Positions 1 to 9,879 of a stretch of 64,000 bases of DNA are shown here, one piece after another. The stretch is taken from assembly GCA_963682025.1 (NCBI GenBank), contig OY821520.1, positions 236,455,530 through 236,519,529 on the forward strand. Reading direction: 5' to 3'. The position numbers and the translations under genes were made by a program. Position 1 is the stretch's first letter. Each line of letters starts with the position of its first letter. The stretch comes from Cordilura impudica (lineage: Eukaryota > Arthropoda > Insecta > Diptera > Scathophagidae). Below the pieces are notes generated by a model that was given only the letters and a program-made list of their open reading frames with translations, was not told the origin of the DNA and ran no database searches.

Positions 1-14
1 TGCTGCAAAACCTT

Positions 15-344
15 ATGCGCCATTCCAATCTGACCGAAGCAGAGAAGTTATCTCGTTTATTCAGAAATGCTCACCCGGATTATCAGTGGTATATCCGTCG
101 GAAAGATTTTACCACCCTAAAGGAGCTGACCGCGCTAGCCAACGACATGGAAAGTATCCCCAGAAATACATCTACCACACAGGTAGAGCCATCACGAGCG
201 ACACACGTACCTCCCAGACAAAATTTGCCACGAGGACCCAACAATAGAGAGGCGCTGCGCTGTGTGGATTGCAAACAGACGACCACAACATCTAGTTCAC
301 ACAAAACCACATCGGGAAACGCAAACGGAAGTCGTCACGACTGA
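15..344 (+). pseudogene. Ty3/gypsy gag C-terminal fragment
   Basis: C-terminal part of a retrotransposon capsid/nucleocapsid protein; the N-terminal part lies left of the window. The first ~50 residues have the look of a gag C-terminal domain (LSRLFRNAHPDYQW). Near residue 80 there is a CVDC pair that looks like the start of a CCHC zinc knuckle, but the frame then turns into Thr/Ser-rich sequence and stops at 342-344. In the frame used by pol, a histidine follows at knuckle spacing and then an in-frame TAG. I infer that this copy's nucleocapsid is disrupted by a small indel plus a nonsense change. A programmed -1 shift is an alternative, because pol lies in the -1 frame relative to gag. Confidence 0.6.
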
Positions 345-442
345 GGGCGGGCGACCTTCCAAAATCACAACCCCCAGCAAACCCCACACACCTACGATGC
401 GAAGAAACGCGGATCACGGCTACACTATTAGTAGAAAAACAA

Positions 443-3400
443 TTGGTTACGGCTACTATAGACACCGGGGCCTCCCGCAGCTTTATAAAAAGTGAATTTG
501 CAAATATTTTGGGACAACCCACCTTTAATCTCACAACCAATGTGAACATTATTTTAGCCGACGGCTCCAAAAAACTGATAACGACCGCAGCCAACTACAC
601 CGTTACCCTGGGAAACCGGACCACAACCTGCACCTTCTTACTTATGCCAGACTTCAACGAAGATATTATCCTTGGCTTGGATTTCTTACGTAAATTCAAC
701 ACGACGTTGCAGTGTGCGGGGTTGACCGTCCAATGTATAGCCCCAGTTAATCAAATGGAACCGTGTAGCCTGGTGAGTACAACCCAACCGTACCATGGTA
801 CGAACAATTCAAAAAAGGACACAACTACCGAGTCAACCGACAGAGGGGGACCCTACACCATCGCGGAACACAGCCATAGCGATCAACAGCTGATCAATCA
901 GTTCCTGGAAATCGAGCTCCCTAAGTTCCGAGATGTCAACGGCCCATCCCACATAGCAGAACACAACATTGTGATGAAGGACGACCGTCCCATCAAAATT
1001 AGATATGCACCACGCAACCCTGCCATGCAGGCCATAATCGACGCGGAGGTGAATAAACTCATTGCACAGGGCTGTATAGAACCATCACACAGTCCATATA
1101 GTTTCCCGATTACGCTAACCAAAAAGAAGAATGGCACATGGAGGACATGTATGGACTTTCGACAGTTAAATCTCAGGTCAGTACCCGATGCATATCCTTT
1201 ACCCCGAATTGATAATATTTTAAACCGATTACGACATGCTAAGTACATCAGTAGCATTGATCTGAAGGACGGCTACTGGCAAATACCTATGGCAGCATCC
1301 AGCAAGAAATATACCGCTTTCGCCGTCACCGGCCGTGGCCTATATCAGTGGCGGGTAATGCCATTTGGCCTCCACTCTGCTCCGGCTACGTTTCAACGAG
1401 CATTGGATACCGTCATTGGTCCGGATATGGAACCACATGCTTTCGCTTATCTGGATGATATAATTGTCACCGGCCAAACGTTATCATCACACCTGGAGAA
1501 TCTACAAGAAGTATTTCGACGACTCCGTAAAGCCAACCTTCGTATAAACCCAGAGAAATGTGAATTTTTCCGAAAAGAGACCAAATACTTGGGCCACGTA
1601 GTCAGCGGAGACGGCATAAAAACCGACCCCGACAAAGTATCAGCCATTACCACCATGCGCGCGCCAACCAACATCAAAGAGGTACGAAGCTTTCTCGGCG
1701 TTGCATCGTGGTATCGACGATTTGTCCCGGAATTCGCACGACTCTCCCAGCCCTTAACCTCCCTACTCAAGAAAGGGAAACATTGGAATTGGGGTGCCGA
1801 GCAACAACAGGCCTTCGATACATTGAAGATGAAATTAACCGAAGCCCCAGTCCTCGCCTGCCCAGATTTTACGAAGCCCTTTACCCTGCAAACAGACGCC
1901 AGTGACCATGGCCTGGGAGCAGTGCTTACTCAAGAACTAGACGGTACGGAAAGAGTCATCGCTTACGCTAGCAGACACCTGAACCCGGCAGAGAAAAACT
2001 ACTCAACTACAGAAAAGGAGTGTTTAGCCATTATCTGGGGTGTCCGGAAGATGAGACCCTACCTAGAGGGTTACGAATTTACTGTGCTAACCGACCACTT
2101 GTCACTAAAATGGTTGAATGCAATCGACAACCCGACGGGGAGGCTCGCCCGATGGGCATTAGAGCTCCAACAGTATAAGTACTCTGTGCAATACCGCCAA
2201 GGGCGACAGAATGTGGTAGCTGACGCATTGTCGCGACAACCAATGGAGGTGCTCTATTCTACCAACATCACCACAACACCAAGTAAATGCGCCTGGCTCA
2301 CCAAACGTATGAAAGAAGTTCGAGACCAGCCCAAGAAGTACGCCGACTACGCCATTATAGGCCAACAGTTGTATCGACATTTTCCCCGACATCTAAATGA
2401 TGAAGATGGGACACCGTGGAAACTGTGTGTGGCCAGTGACATGAGAGGCCGCGTACTATATGAAAACCATGACGATGTCACCGCCGGACACCTTGGAATA
2501 CGTAAAACAATGAATCGGATCGCAAACCGATACTACTGGCCAGGTATGTTCCGACATATTGCCCAATACATACGTCAATGCCAATCGTGCCAAAAACACA
2601 AAGTCTCTCAACAACGGCCTGCTGGCGAAATGCTCAGCCGAGTCCCAGAGGAGCCTTGGGCCACTATATGCGCGGATTTCGTAGGGCCACTCCCGCGATC
2701 CAAACATGGTAACACCATGCTATTGGTCCTATTCGACCGATTCTCAAAGTGGAGCGAATTGATCCCAATGCGCAAGGCCGAAAATTTAATCAAAGGGCTC
2801 CGTGAACGAATTATAAGCCGATATGGAGTCCCAAAAACCATTATTACCGACAATGGTGTACAATTTACCTCCCGCATTTTTCAACGGTACCTCGAAACGA
2901 TCGGTACACGACAACAATTCACCGCACCCTACACCCCGCAGGAAAACCCAACCGAACGGGCGAACCGCACCATCAAAACCATCATCGCGCAGTTTTCCAG
3001 CCACAGTCATAAGACATGGGACGAGTTCCTGCCGGAAATCATGATGGCAATTAACACTAGCACGGCCGAGTCTACGGGATATTCTCCAGCGTACCTCACC
3101 CAGGGACGAGAACCCCGTCTGCCGAAGGCGTTATACGATGAGGTTACAGTTGGAACCGGAGCACGAAATCTCAGTCCAACCGAACGAGCCAACGAGCTAC
3201 ACGAAATTTTCAAAATCGTGAGAACCAATCTAGTAAAGGCCAGCCAAGATCAAAGGCGGCACTACAACCTCAGACGACGTGTCTGGACACCAAAAGTGGG
3301 AGAGTCTGTTTTAATCCGACAACACCCCCTCTCCAAAGCACACGACCAGTTCACGGCGAAGCTAGCCCCCAAGTTTGACGGCCCTTATGTGGTCACCGAT

Positions 3401-3493
3401 TTCATATCTCCCGTAATAGTCAGACTGCAGGGTAAAGACGAACGTGACACCATGACTGCTCACGTAGAAGCGTTGAAACGCTACCATCATTAG
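443..3493 (+). CDS. pol: Ty3/gypsy Pol polyprotein (PR-RT-RNase H-IN)
   Basis: Retrotransposon polyprotein that would process Gag-Pol, copy element RNA into DNA and integrate it. The frame is also open upstream of 443, back to about 302, so 443 (a TTG) is only a nominal start. Domains in order: aspartic protease with DTGASRSF near residue 8; reverse transcriptase with the YLDD active site near residue 336; RNase H beginning TDASDHGLGAVL near residue 483; integrase with an HHCC zinc domain (about 673-720) and a DDE core (ADFVGPLP, TDNGVQF, PTERANRT). The C-terminal KVGESVLIR and FDGPYVV blocks are typical of the gypsy integrase tail. No stop occurs in 1016 codons, so this part looks recently active. 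It is GC-richer than the surrounding intron. Confidence 0.95.
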   Translation: MVTATIDTGASRSFIKSEFANILGQPTFNLTTNVNIILADGSKKLITTAANYTVTLGNRTTTCTFLLMPDFNEDIILGLDFLRKFNTTLQCAGLTVQCIAPVNQMEPCSLVSTTQPYHGTNNSKKDTTTESTDRGGPYTIAEHSHSDQQLINQFLEIELPKFRDVNGPSHIAEHNIVMKDDRPIKIRYAPRNPAMQAIIDAEVNKLIAQGCIEPSHSPYSFPITLTKKKNGTWRTCMDFRQLNLRSVPDAYPLPRIDNILNRLRHAKYISSIDLKDGYWQIPMAASSKKYTAFAVTGRGLYQWRVMPFGLHSAPATFQRALDTVIGPDMEPHAFAYLDDIIVTGQTLSSHLENLQEVFRRLRKANLRINPEKCEFFRKETKYLGHVVSGDGIKTDPDKVSAITTMRAPTNIKEVRSFLGVASWYRRFVPEFARLSQPLTSLLKKGKHWNWGAEQQQAFDTLKMKLTEAPVLACPDFTKPFTLQTDASDHGLGAVLTQELDGTERVIAYASRHLNPAEKNYSTTEKECLAIIWGVRKMRPYLEGYEFTVLTDHLSLKWLNAIDNPTGRLARWALELQQYKYSVQYRQGRQNVVADALSRQPMEVLYSTNITTTPSKCAWLTKRMKEVRDQPKKYADYAIIGQQLYRHFPRHLNDEDGTPWKLCVASDMRGRVLYENHDDVTAGHLGIRKTMNRIANRYYWPGMFRHIAQYIRQCQSCQKHKVSQQRPAGEMLSRVPEEPWATICADFVGPLPRSKHGNTMLLVLFDRFSKWSELIPMRKAENLIKGLRERIISRYGVPKTIITDNGVQFTSRIFQRYLETIGTRQQFTAPYTPQENPTERANRTIKTIIAQFSSHSHKTWDEFLPEIMMAINTSTAESTGYSPAYLTQGREPRLPKALYDEVTVGTGARNLSPTERANELHEIFKIVRTNLVKASQDQRRHYNLRRRVWTPKVGESVLIRQHPLSKAHDQFTAKLAPKFDGPYVVTDFISPVIVRLQGKDERDTMTAHVEALKRYHH

Positions 3494-3608
3494 TCAGGGA
3501 CACATTTAAAATACACATTATTTCCCTCACTAATCCTGTTGTATTTTCTATTTTCTTTTTATATCATTAGTTCAACCCCCAGTAAAATTTTAACCTCGAG
3601 TGTATGAG

Positions 3609-5012
3609 ATGGCTGATCGATTTTAACGGGCACGACAACGGTTCCGCCGCAACCTGGAGCGTGAACAGGCTAAGCGACCGAGAACCATCTACACAGATCC
3701 CGAACCGATGCCTAGCACTAGTAGAGGCAAGCCACGAGGTCAACCCAAAAAGCGACCCTACGCTACCGATCCACCACCACTCTTCACTCCACGCGAGCCG
3801 AAGTGTTACCGGATGTCAACCCAAGAATGTCCGCCACAGGCAGACACCGACAACATCCCAAGGGACAACACTAGTTCGCCACAGTACTCCTCCGAGAGTC
3901 CACCAACCACACAACAATCCGAGGTCTCATCGAGCCAACAATCACCTACACCGCCACCTTTGGCACCAATAATAAACCAACCGAACCACACAGAGGGAGT
4001 AGACGAAGGCACCAACCCATTGGACCCGGTGGAGATCGAATTAAACCGGTCGTTCTTTGGTTTCTATGACCGCACCGTTGATCACCGGGTACGCACGCCA
4101 CCGTCACCCCTACCACCGCATTCGCCACCATCCCTAAACAGCGATGATGAAACTTACCACCCACCAACACCACCAGTCAGAAAAGGGTTTTGTATTACGA
4201 CACAACATGAGCGATCATACCCACACCTCGGTTATCGTTGCTATGAACGAACCATGACAGTACGGGTCCTGGTCCCCATGTCCAACCCGATGCCCGAGAT
4301 GGGGGCTCTAACCGATGGCAAAACACGGTCTACCATGCATCAAGCAACTGGTCGAGTTAACACCAACAACAACAACTCACCATCACAACCGACCACGAGT
4401 GCTGACGCCCAGAACCACCGCATCCATATCTCTCCACGGCCCGCCAACGAGATGGTTCAGGGTTCCGAGGAATGTGTCACCCCCACCAGATCAACCCAAG
4501 TAGAACAAATAGATGACACTACTCCCACATCCACGACTGATGTCACAATAATCGACGTCACTCCGCCTCGGGTATCACCACCATCAAGTCATGATGAAAA
4601 CCATCCCTCATCACCGTCATCCACATCGTCATCATCACCGTCATCCTCATCATCATCATCATCATCCTTGTCATCGACAGCAGTCTCATCTATGGCACCA
4701 TTACCACCCCCATCACCGATCACCACATCACCAATGGCAACTGTATTACCAATGGCTGGAGTAGTCAGCAGCACCACCATCGAGGGCACTATTGCCGATC
4801 TACCTCAACCACGCCATCCCATCAGCAATATCACCGGGGTACCCCACAGCGTAGTGAAATCGGTCGAAGCCGCTATCAACCGAAAGCCGTATACGGCCCA
4901 ACGATTCAAGACAATTGTGGCTGGTATCCCATACAGGGTCCAAATAGACCGGCACGGCAGCTACCGGATCCGCTCTCTATTCACCAAAGGGGAGGGGCCG
5001 TGTGACGAGTGA
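3609..5012 (+). pseudogene. ORF3 of the gypsy element, Pro/Ser/Thr-rich protein of unknown function
   Basis: Third reading frame downstream of pol, where envelope genes sit in some gypsy elements. I see no signal peptide and no membrane helix, so I do not call it env. An ATG at 3609 opens MADRF and is followed at once by an in-frame TAA (3624-3626). The frame then reads without stops to 5012; the first ATG after the stop is at 3708 (434 aa). Parts: an Arg-rich start (RARQRFRRNLER), a long Pro/Ser/Thr region with a poly-Ser tract encoded by TCA repeats near 4620-4670, and a basic C-terminal domain (about residues 385-430; YTAQRFKTIVAGIPYRVQI). The last codons encode the polypurine tract and run into the LTR. 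Function unknown; nucleic-acid binding is only a guess from the basic ends. Confidence 0.6.
4986..4997 (+). promoter_or_regulatory. Polypurine tract (plus-strand primer)
   Basis: A 12-base purine run (AAAGGGGAGGGG) lies three bases upstream of TGTGACGA. This is the expected place for the RNase H-resistant primer of plus-strand DNA synthesis, and it is the main reason for starting the LTR at 5001. Confidence 0.7.
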
Positions 5013-5183
5013 AAGTCGCGCCGCTCGTTTTCCCCACACATGACGACCATCAACCACCAGTGAGGTACTGTCAATCAACTTATTCATCTTATTAATTTAT
5101 TTTATCGTACTATTATACGGTTTGAATATTATATTTTTAATATCTTCTATTACTTTTAATTCTATATTTTTACCATCCAAACC

Positions 5184-5350
5184 AATACCATAAGAATCGA
5201 ATTTATTTAAATTATCATAGTAAACATATAGTTGTGAATTACTTTTACATTCAAATTCTATATTATAAAGGTAATACCATAAGAATTTAATTAACTTAAA
5301 TTATCATAATAACCACAAAGTTATGAATTACTTTTACATTTACATATTAT
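5184..5350 (+). repeat. 89-bp tandem duplication in the LTR U3
   Basis: Two diverged copies of a block starting AATACCATAAGAAT (about 5184 and 5273) and continuing through GTGAATTACTTTTACATT lie head to tail, period about 89 bp. Tandem repeats in U3 often act as enhancers in gypsy-like elements; that role is inference here. Confidence 0.7.
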
Positions 5351-5569
5351 ATTATAAGGGCTTAGAGTACTTTAATCATACCATCACCATTCATTAAGAT
5401 ACTGTATTAACATGCCAACATGTACAGACAGAGTTCAACAATACAACAGACACACATAACAAATCTGTTAGCGACACAGAGCTTTCACCACGTTGATACA
5501 CACCATATGGTTAGCGATGGTGAAAATGTTAATTAATATAAAGCTTTATGTGTACAGCTGAAAAATCAG

Positions 5570-5577
5570 TATAAAAG
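5570..5577 (+). promoter_or_regulatory. TATA box of the LTR promoter
   Basis: TATAAAAG sits about 570 bp into the LTR. An initiator-like TCAATT lies about 30 bp downstream, so transcription would start near 5600 and define the beginning of R. Confidence 0.6.
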
Positions 5578-5635
5578 CCAGAGCACTTGCAGGAATTGGT
5601 CAATTAGCCAGTGGACGGCCATAAGGTAAGGTCGT

Positions 5636-6210
5636 ATTCAACTGAAAGATCTGGATTTTCCATTATCAGTTGAATATTACTTACCCAACGCTAAGGTATA
5701 GTCACTGGAGTAAAAGATTGTTCTACAACATTGCTCCAGTGAACATTACCCAGTGACCTCACGTGGACAGACATCGCTCCTAGTACCTCCCTTGGCAATC
5801 GAAAGATCTGGGCGTTCCTTTATCGGGCTTTCCATTATCGATTGCACAAGCCGTACTGGTTGCCAATTGGTATTGTCACTGTCGGGTGTTGTTCGATGCG
5901 TCAAACGACAAACAGGTGATTTCGCCTTTTGCGTGAGGTAGACTAAATTAGGGCCTGCTCCAAGTACCCCCCCCTTGGCAATCGAAAGATCTGGGCTTTC
6001 CATTATCGATTGCGCGAGCCGTACTTGTGTGCCGATTGGTATTGTCACTGTCGGTTGGTGTTCGACGCGTCAAACGTCAACCAGGTGATTTCGCCTCACG
6101 TCCGAGCTAGACGAAAAGAGACAGGGCTCATCGCCTCGCCTGCTCTGGGTCTCCGTCGACGATCGTCGTCAATGGTTAACAGATTGTTCTACAACATTAG
6201 CCAGACGATC
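5636..6210 (+). repeat. Repeated stem-loop modules in LTR R/U5
   Basis: Three copies share the loop core AAAGATCTGG and TTCCATTATC but have different stems that each still pair: ATTCAACTG with CAGTTGAAT (5636-5675), then GCAATCG with CGATTGC in the units beginning near 5794 and 5977. A second module shares the loop AGATTGTTCTACAACATT: CACTGGAG pairs with CTCCAGTG (about 5703-5742), and GATCGTC (6161-6167) pairs with GACGATC (6204-6210). The two larger units repeat with a period of about 183 bp. Stem changes that keep pairing suggest a selected structure. Confidence 0.6.
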
Positions 6211-6282
6211 AACTCGTCAGTCAGAGTACGAACCGAACTAGCGACGATCGACAGTTGAGGGCAGTATAAGTATTGTTTTATT

Positions 6283-6288
6283 AATAAA
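6283..6288 (+). terminator. Polyadenylation signal in the LTR
   Basis: AATAAA about 135 bp before the LTR end, followed by a second AATAAA near 6317. This fits the R/U5 boundary of the LTR. Confidence 0.5.
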
Positions 6289-6422
6289 GTACGTATTATA
6301 ACGTTGTATGAAAAGAATAAAAGTGGTGCGTGTTTTAATCCGTCGGAAAATATCAAATAAGTGTAACGAACCCTGGGCACGCTGAGTTCTGCCCCAGCAT
6401 AGTGCGGAAACGTGTCGTTACA

Positions 6423-6764
6423 AATTAGAATAGAAAATTCTTATTTCTGAGCATACTTTTTTCCTTTGATTTGAACACAGGAAATCAGAAAGTTTAATCT
6501 TATTTTGTTTCAACAAATGTAAACTAAGAAGGGGAATCACTAAGTCATCTATGTTATTCGCTATTTTGTTTGAACAAAGTAAGACTAAAAAGGGGGAAGG
6601 AAGACTAAAGGGGAAGTCATCTATGTTATTCGCTATTTGTTGTTTTTCGTCGCATTTATGTACATCTTTGGCTAGTTTGTGTATGGAATTTGATACGCGT
6701 CTACGTACATATTTTAGTAGTCTCTATAGAAAAGTGAGTGTGGATAATAAATAACGTCAAATAA
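6423..6764. other. Intronic DNA between LTR and pogo remnant
   Basis: AT-rich sequence with a short direct duplication (CATCTATGTTATTCGCTATT at about 6547 and 6621). A 67-codon open frame here shows no recognisable domain and is not called. The 5' end of the pogo-like transposon may lie in this stretch, but I cannot place it. Confidence 0.4.
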
Positions 6765-6990
6765 ACGTAAAAAAATACTTCATCCTTGGGAAAAAAATGT
6801 TCCAGGGAAGCGATTAGCCCTATATAATAATGAGACACCATCCGCAATCAGCTATACACAATTAAATAGAGCAGCAATTTTAAATACTGTTTCTAACATC
6901 TATCATGACGCAACAAACAAATCACTGCACAGCGCTGAATATCCAAAATTGGAAACAATTCTCTATGATTGGTTTTTAACCCAACGTGAA
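6765..6990 (+). pseudogene. pogo/Tigger-like transposase remnant, N-terminal part
   Basis: One frame reads about 75 residues with the pattern of the CENP-B-type DNA-binding half of pogo/Tigger transposases, including KLETILYDWFLTQRE, which corresponds to the family's 'LE..L..WF...R' motif. The frame stops exactly where a DINE-like element begins at 6991. It resumes after that element at 7778 with NVN.TGPILKEKA, so the two pieces were once continuous. Confidence 0.7.
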
Positions 6991-7777
6991 ACAAGTAAGA
7001 AAATTATAGTCGGTCTAACCCGACTATACGATACCCTATACCATGCGTTTAGAGACCCTATCTCTCAGGCCCAACTAACTGGATATAGAAAATAAGCATA
7101 AACCAAATTTGAGTGGGATTTTTATTAATTTTTTCGGCTGCAGATATGAAAAAGTTCATATCGGATGCTATATCTATATGGGGACTAGGCCCAAAAATGG
7201 ACCGATCCTGATCATGTTTGGTAAAGTCTCTTGTATTTTGCAAAAATATGTACAAACAAAATTTGAGAAGAATCAGTGCAATATTTTTGTTTTTTAATAG
7301 ATTTAAGTGAAGATCGGGAAGCAGCTCTATATGGGGTCAAAGGGATCATTTTTGGACTACTCATTAGTGGATGTAATGAACGCATACAAACCCAATTTGA
7401 GTAAGATCTATATGACAATTTGGATCTTATGGCAATTTATGTCGATTTCATATGGGTAATTTGTATGGGGGCTAGGTCTAAACATGGACCGATTCTCACC
7501 AATTTCAATAGCGTTCATCCCATGGCCGATGAAAGCTTATATACCAAATTTCATCAAAATATATTCATATTTGCGACCTGCAGTTTGATTACAAGCTTTA
7601 CATGGACACACAGACGGACGGACGGACGGACGGACGGACGGACATTGTTAAATCAACTCAGAAAGTGATTCTGATTCGATCGGTATAATTAAAGATGGGT
7701 CTAGGTCAAATATTTTTGGTTGTTACAAACAGCAGCACAAAGTCATTATACCCAAACCACATAGTGGTATAGGGTAT
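6991..7777 (+). mobile_element. DINE-like non-autonomous element, family A, copy 1
   Basis: Starts ACAAGTAAGAAAATTATAG, followed by a (slightly damaged) palindrome and ACGATACCCTATACC; ends GGTATAGGGTAT. Carries a (GACG)n tract at 7613-7643 (ACAGACGGACGG...). No coding capacity; short open frames in it recur only because the copies are similar. It splits the pogo-like transposase between residues RE and NVN, so the insertion can be read precisely. End structure and microsatellite resemble DINE-1/mini-me (Helentron-type) elements of flies. Confidence 0.8.
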
Positions 7778-8335
7778 AAAAAATGTAAATTAACTGGGCC
7801 AATACTAAAGGAGAAAGCCAAACAAATATTTAGAGAGGAATATACTGAAAAAGATGAAAATGCATTCTGTGCAAGTGATGGATGGCTTATCAAATTTAAA
7901 AATCGACACTGGATACGTTTTTTAAAATATGTGGCGAGATTCTCTCTAGTGATGTTACTTTAGTCACTCCGTTTATTCACAGATTTCGTGCAAAGGTCCA
8001 TGATATGGGATTAATGGTGTCACAAATATATAATTTCGACGAAAGCGGATTATTTTCTCGTTGCCTACATGCTTTCGGAAAAAACCGCTCCTGGATATAA
8101 AATCCAAAAGGAAAGAATTTAATCTTGGTGCAAGTTGAGATGGATCATATAAATTAGTGTCATTGGTAATTGGTAAAGCAAAAAAACCAAGGTGTTTTAA
8201 AGGATTTAATAATCCACTTCATTACAACTTTTCAAAAATCCTTGGATGACGTCTCGGATTTTTCATGATTGGTTTCACAAAATATTTATTAATGAAGAAA
8301 AAATATTAATTTTAGATTCAGTAATTTAAAAATAC
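7778..8335 (+). pseudogene. pogo/Tigger-like transposase remnant, DDE part
   Basis: Continuation of the transposase from 6765-6990: TGPILKEKAKQIF, ASDGWLIKFKNRH, then after a frameshift RFRAKVHDMGLMVSQIYNFD with the first catalytic Asp in 'YNFDESGLF', and later KAKKPRCFKGFNNPLHYN. Several frameshifts and stops; clearly dead. It ends at or before a Tc1-like element inserted at 8341. Confidence 0.8.
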
Positions 8336-8340
8336 GTATG

Positions 8341-9843
8341 TACAGTGGCTCACAGCTTATTTGACCCACCTCATATTTAAAATTTAAAATGAGTATATCT
8401 TTTAAACCAAAATGTATATCAACAAAATATAAATGCAGAATGGTTAATTGGGATGCTAACTTAACCAAAATGTTTTCATTTATATGTTTTGAAAAACAGT
8501 TTCATTATTTTTTAACAAAAACGAAAAATATTTAATTTTGAAATGACACAGCTTATTTGGCCCACTCTGTTAAATGATCAGCTGATATCAAAAGTAATTT
8601 CGGATAACGGTACTTGTTATGTCTATGTTTAGTACTACATTCGCAAATTCATTTTGAGTTCGATGGGAAAGCGCACAATTGAGCAACGAGAGTTGGAAAA
8701 TAGCTCGAATGGTAGATTTACCAGAATGCACGGTTAAGGGAATAATCCATCGTTTTTTTTTTCTTTTTTTTTTTGAGAATCGCGTGGAAAACAAAGGAAG
8801 AAACGCTCCGAACAAAATATTTAGTGCCTCAGATGAACGATTTATTGTCCAAAAAATTAAGAAAAAGCCAAAGATATCGGCACCTAAATTGGCTAGTGGA
8901 ATTCAGAGCATTACAGAAAAGTATTTTTGTACAGAAACCATCCGACGTGTTCTAAGGAAGAATGATTTGCACGAAAGAGTTGCACGTAAAAAGCCATTTT
9001 TAAATAAGAAACATCGCGATAGCCGTCTCAAATTCGCAAAGGATCACATTAACAAGGACTTAGGATTCTGGGAGCAAGTCATATTTGCTGATGAGTACAA
9101 ATTCAATATTTTTGGTTCCGATGGGCGATCCTATGTGTGGCGGACAAGCACTTAAGGCCAACTATTAAACATGGCGGGCAGCGGGTGTCGGAAGGTTACA
9201 GTTTATTGAAAGTACAAAGGACAACTTGCTCCAAAGTGGTGAGGATTTGGAAATAAAAGACACTTTTCGATTCTATCAGGACAATGACCCCAAGCATACA
9301 TCGGGAATTGTCCAAACCTGGCTTATCTACAATTTCCCACATGTTATGAAACCGCTAGCACAATCACCAGATCTAAATGTGATCGAAAATCTGTGGGCCA
9401 TTTTGGACACCAATATCCGCAAACGTTACATTTCAAACAAAAACGATTTAAAAACCGCCTTAATTGAGGAATGGGCTAAAATACCTTCGGAAACTACAAT
9501 GAAATTGGTGAAATCTATTCCAAATCGCCTTAAATTGGTTATAGACCAGAAGGGGGGGCATACTAATTATTAAGATCTCCAACAATATTTGTTATAATTT
9601 TTCTACTAATTTATCTAAGAACTGGGTCAAATAAGCTGTGACGTTGAAATATTACATATTTTTTGTTTTTGTTAAAAAATTATGAAAATGTTTTATTAAA
9701 TAAATAAATGAAAACATTTTATTTAAGTTAACATCTCAATTAACCATTCTGCATTTATGTTTTGTTGATATCTGTTTTGGTTAAAAAAATATATTCATTT
9801 TAAATTTTATATATAAGGTGGGTCAAATAAGCTTGTGCTGTTA
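8341..9843 (+). mobile_element. Tc1-like transposon with long IR/DR-type ends
   Basis: Left end TA-CAGTGGCTCACAGC; right end is a slightly degraded reverse complement near 9843. The inverted repeats are ~200 bp and each holds two copies of CAGCTTATTTGACCCAC-like sequence: outer at 8352 and inner near 8550 on the left, inner near 9625 and outer near 9820 on the right. Two direct repeats inside each inverted repeat are the IR/DR plan known from Sleeping Beauty, Minos and Bari relatives. The interior encodes a broken transposase (see next entry). Confidence 0.8.
8663..9573 (+). pseudogene. Tc1 family transposase, frameshifted
   Basis: DD34E-type transposase in pieces. An ATG at 8663 opens MGKRTIEQREL but shifts frame quickly; the main N-terminal piece is 8679-9155 (HTH region, then FADEYKFNIFG with the first catalytic Asp). 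After a stop and frameshift, the C-terminal piece is 9226-9573 with YQDNDPKHT (second Asp) and SPDLNVIENLW (Glu). A run of T at 8751-8772 lies inside the HTH region. At least three lesions, so inactive. Confidence 0.85.
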
Positions 9844-9879
9844 TACATTTAACCTAGTTTAATCAGCTGTTATACTTCT

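Larger units (their letters stand above)
5001..6422 (+). repeat. 3' long terminal repeat of the gypsy element
   Basis: The LTR starts TGTGACGA right after the polypurine tract and ends TCGTTACA, giving imperfect inverted termini (TGTGACGA against TGTAACGA). Length is about 1.42 kb. It holds a TATA box at 5570 and an AATAAA at 6283, in the order expected for U3, R and U5. A shorter alternative would start at 5466 (TGTTAGCGACAC also mirrors the end), but no purine tract precedes it. The left LTR is outside the window, so neither LTR identity nor target duplication can be checked here. Confidence 0.75.

Noticed and set aside
898..3228. Minus-strand open frames opposite gypsy pol
   Set aside because: Shadows of the strongly coding pol frame; no protein features of their own.
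3604..3972. 122-codon frame overlapping the start of ORF3
   Set aside because: Out of frame with the longer ORF3, with no domain. The Arg-rich reading in the ORF3 frame is the better candidate.
5466..6422. LTR starting at 5466 (TGTTAGCGACAC)
   Set aside because: Its start also mirrors the LTR end, but no purine tract precedes it, whereas 5001 follows a textbook polypurine tract. Kept only as an alternative.
6551..6754. 67-codon frame with a hydrophobic/Cys-rich middle
   Set aside because: Lies across a short direct duplication, no homology recognised, no splice or promoter context.
7058..7418. Recurring 60-80-codon frames within family A copies (also 11566-12167, 33235-33849, 36584-37204, 54290-54871)
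   Set aside because: They recur only because the non-coding elements are similar. Stops and indels differ between copies and there is no sign of protein-level selection.
7613..7643. CRISPR-like short repeats (GACG)n and similar tracts
   Set aside because: Simple microsatellites without spacers, in a eukaryotic genome.
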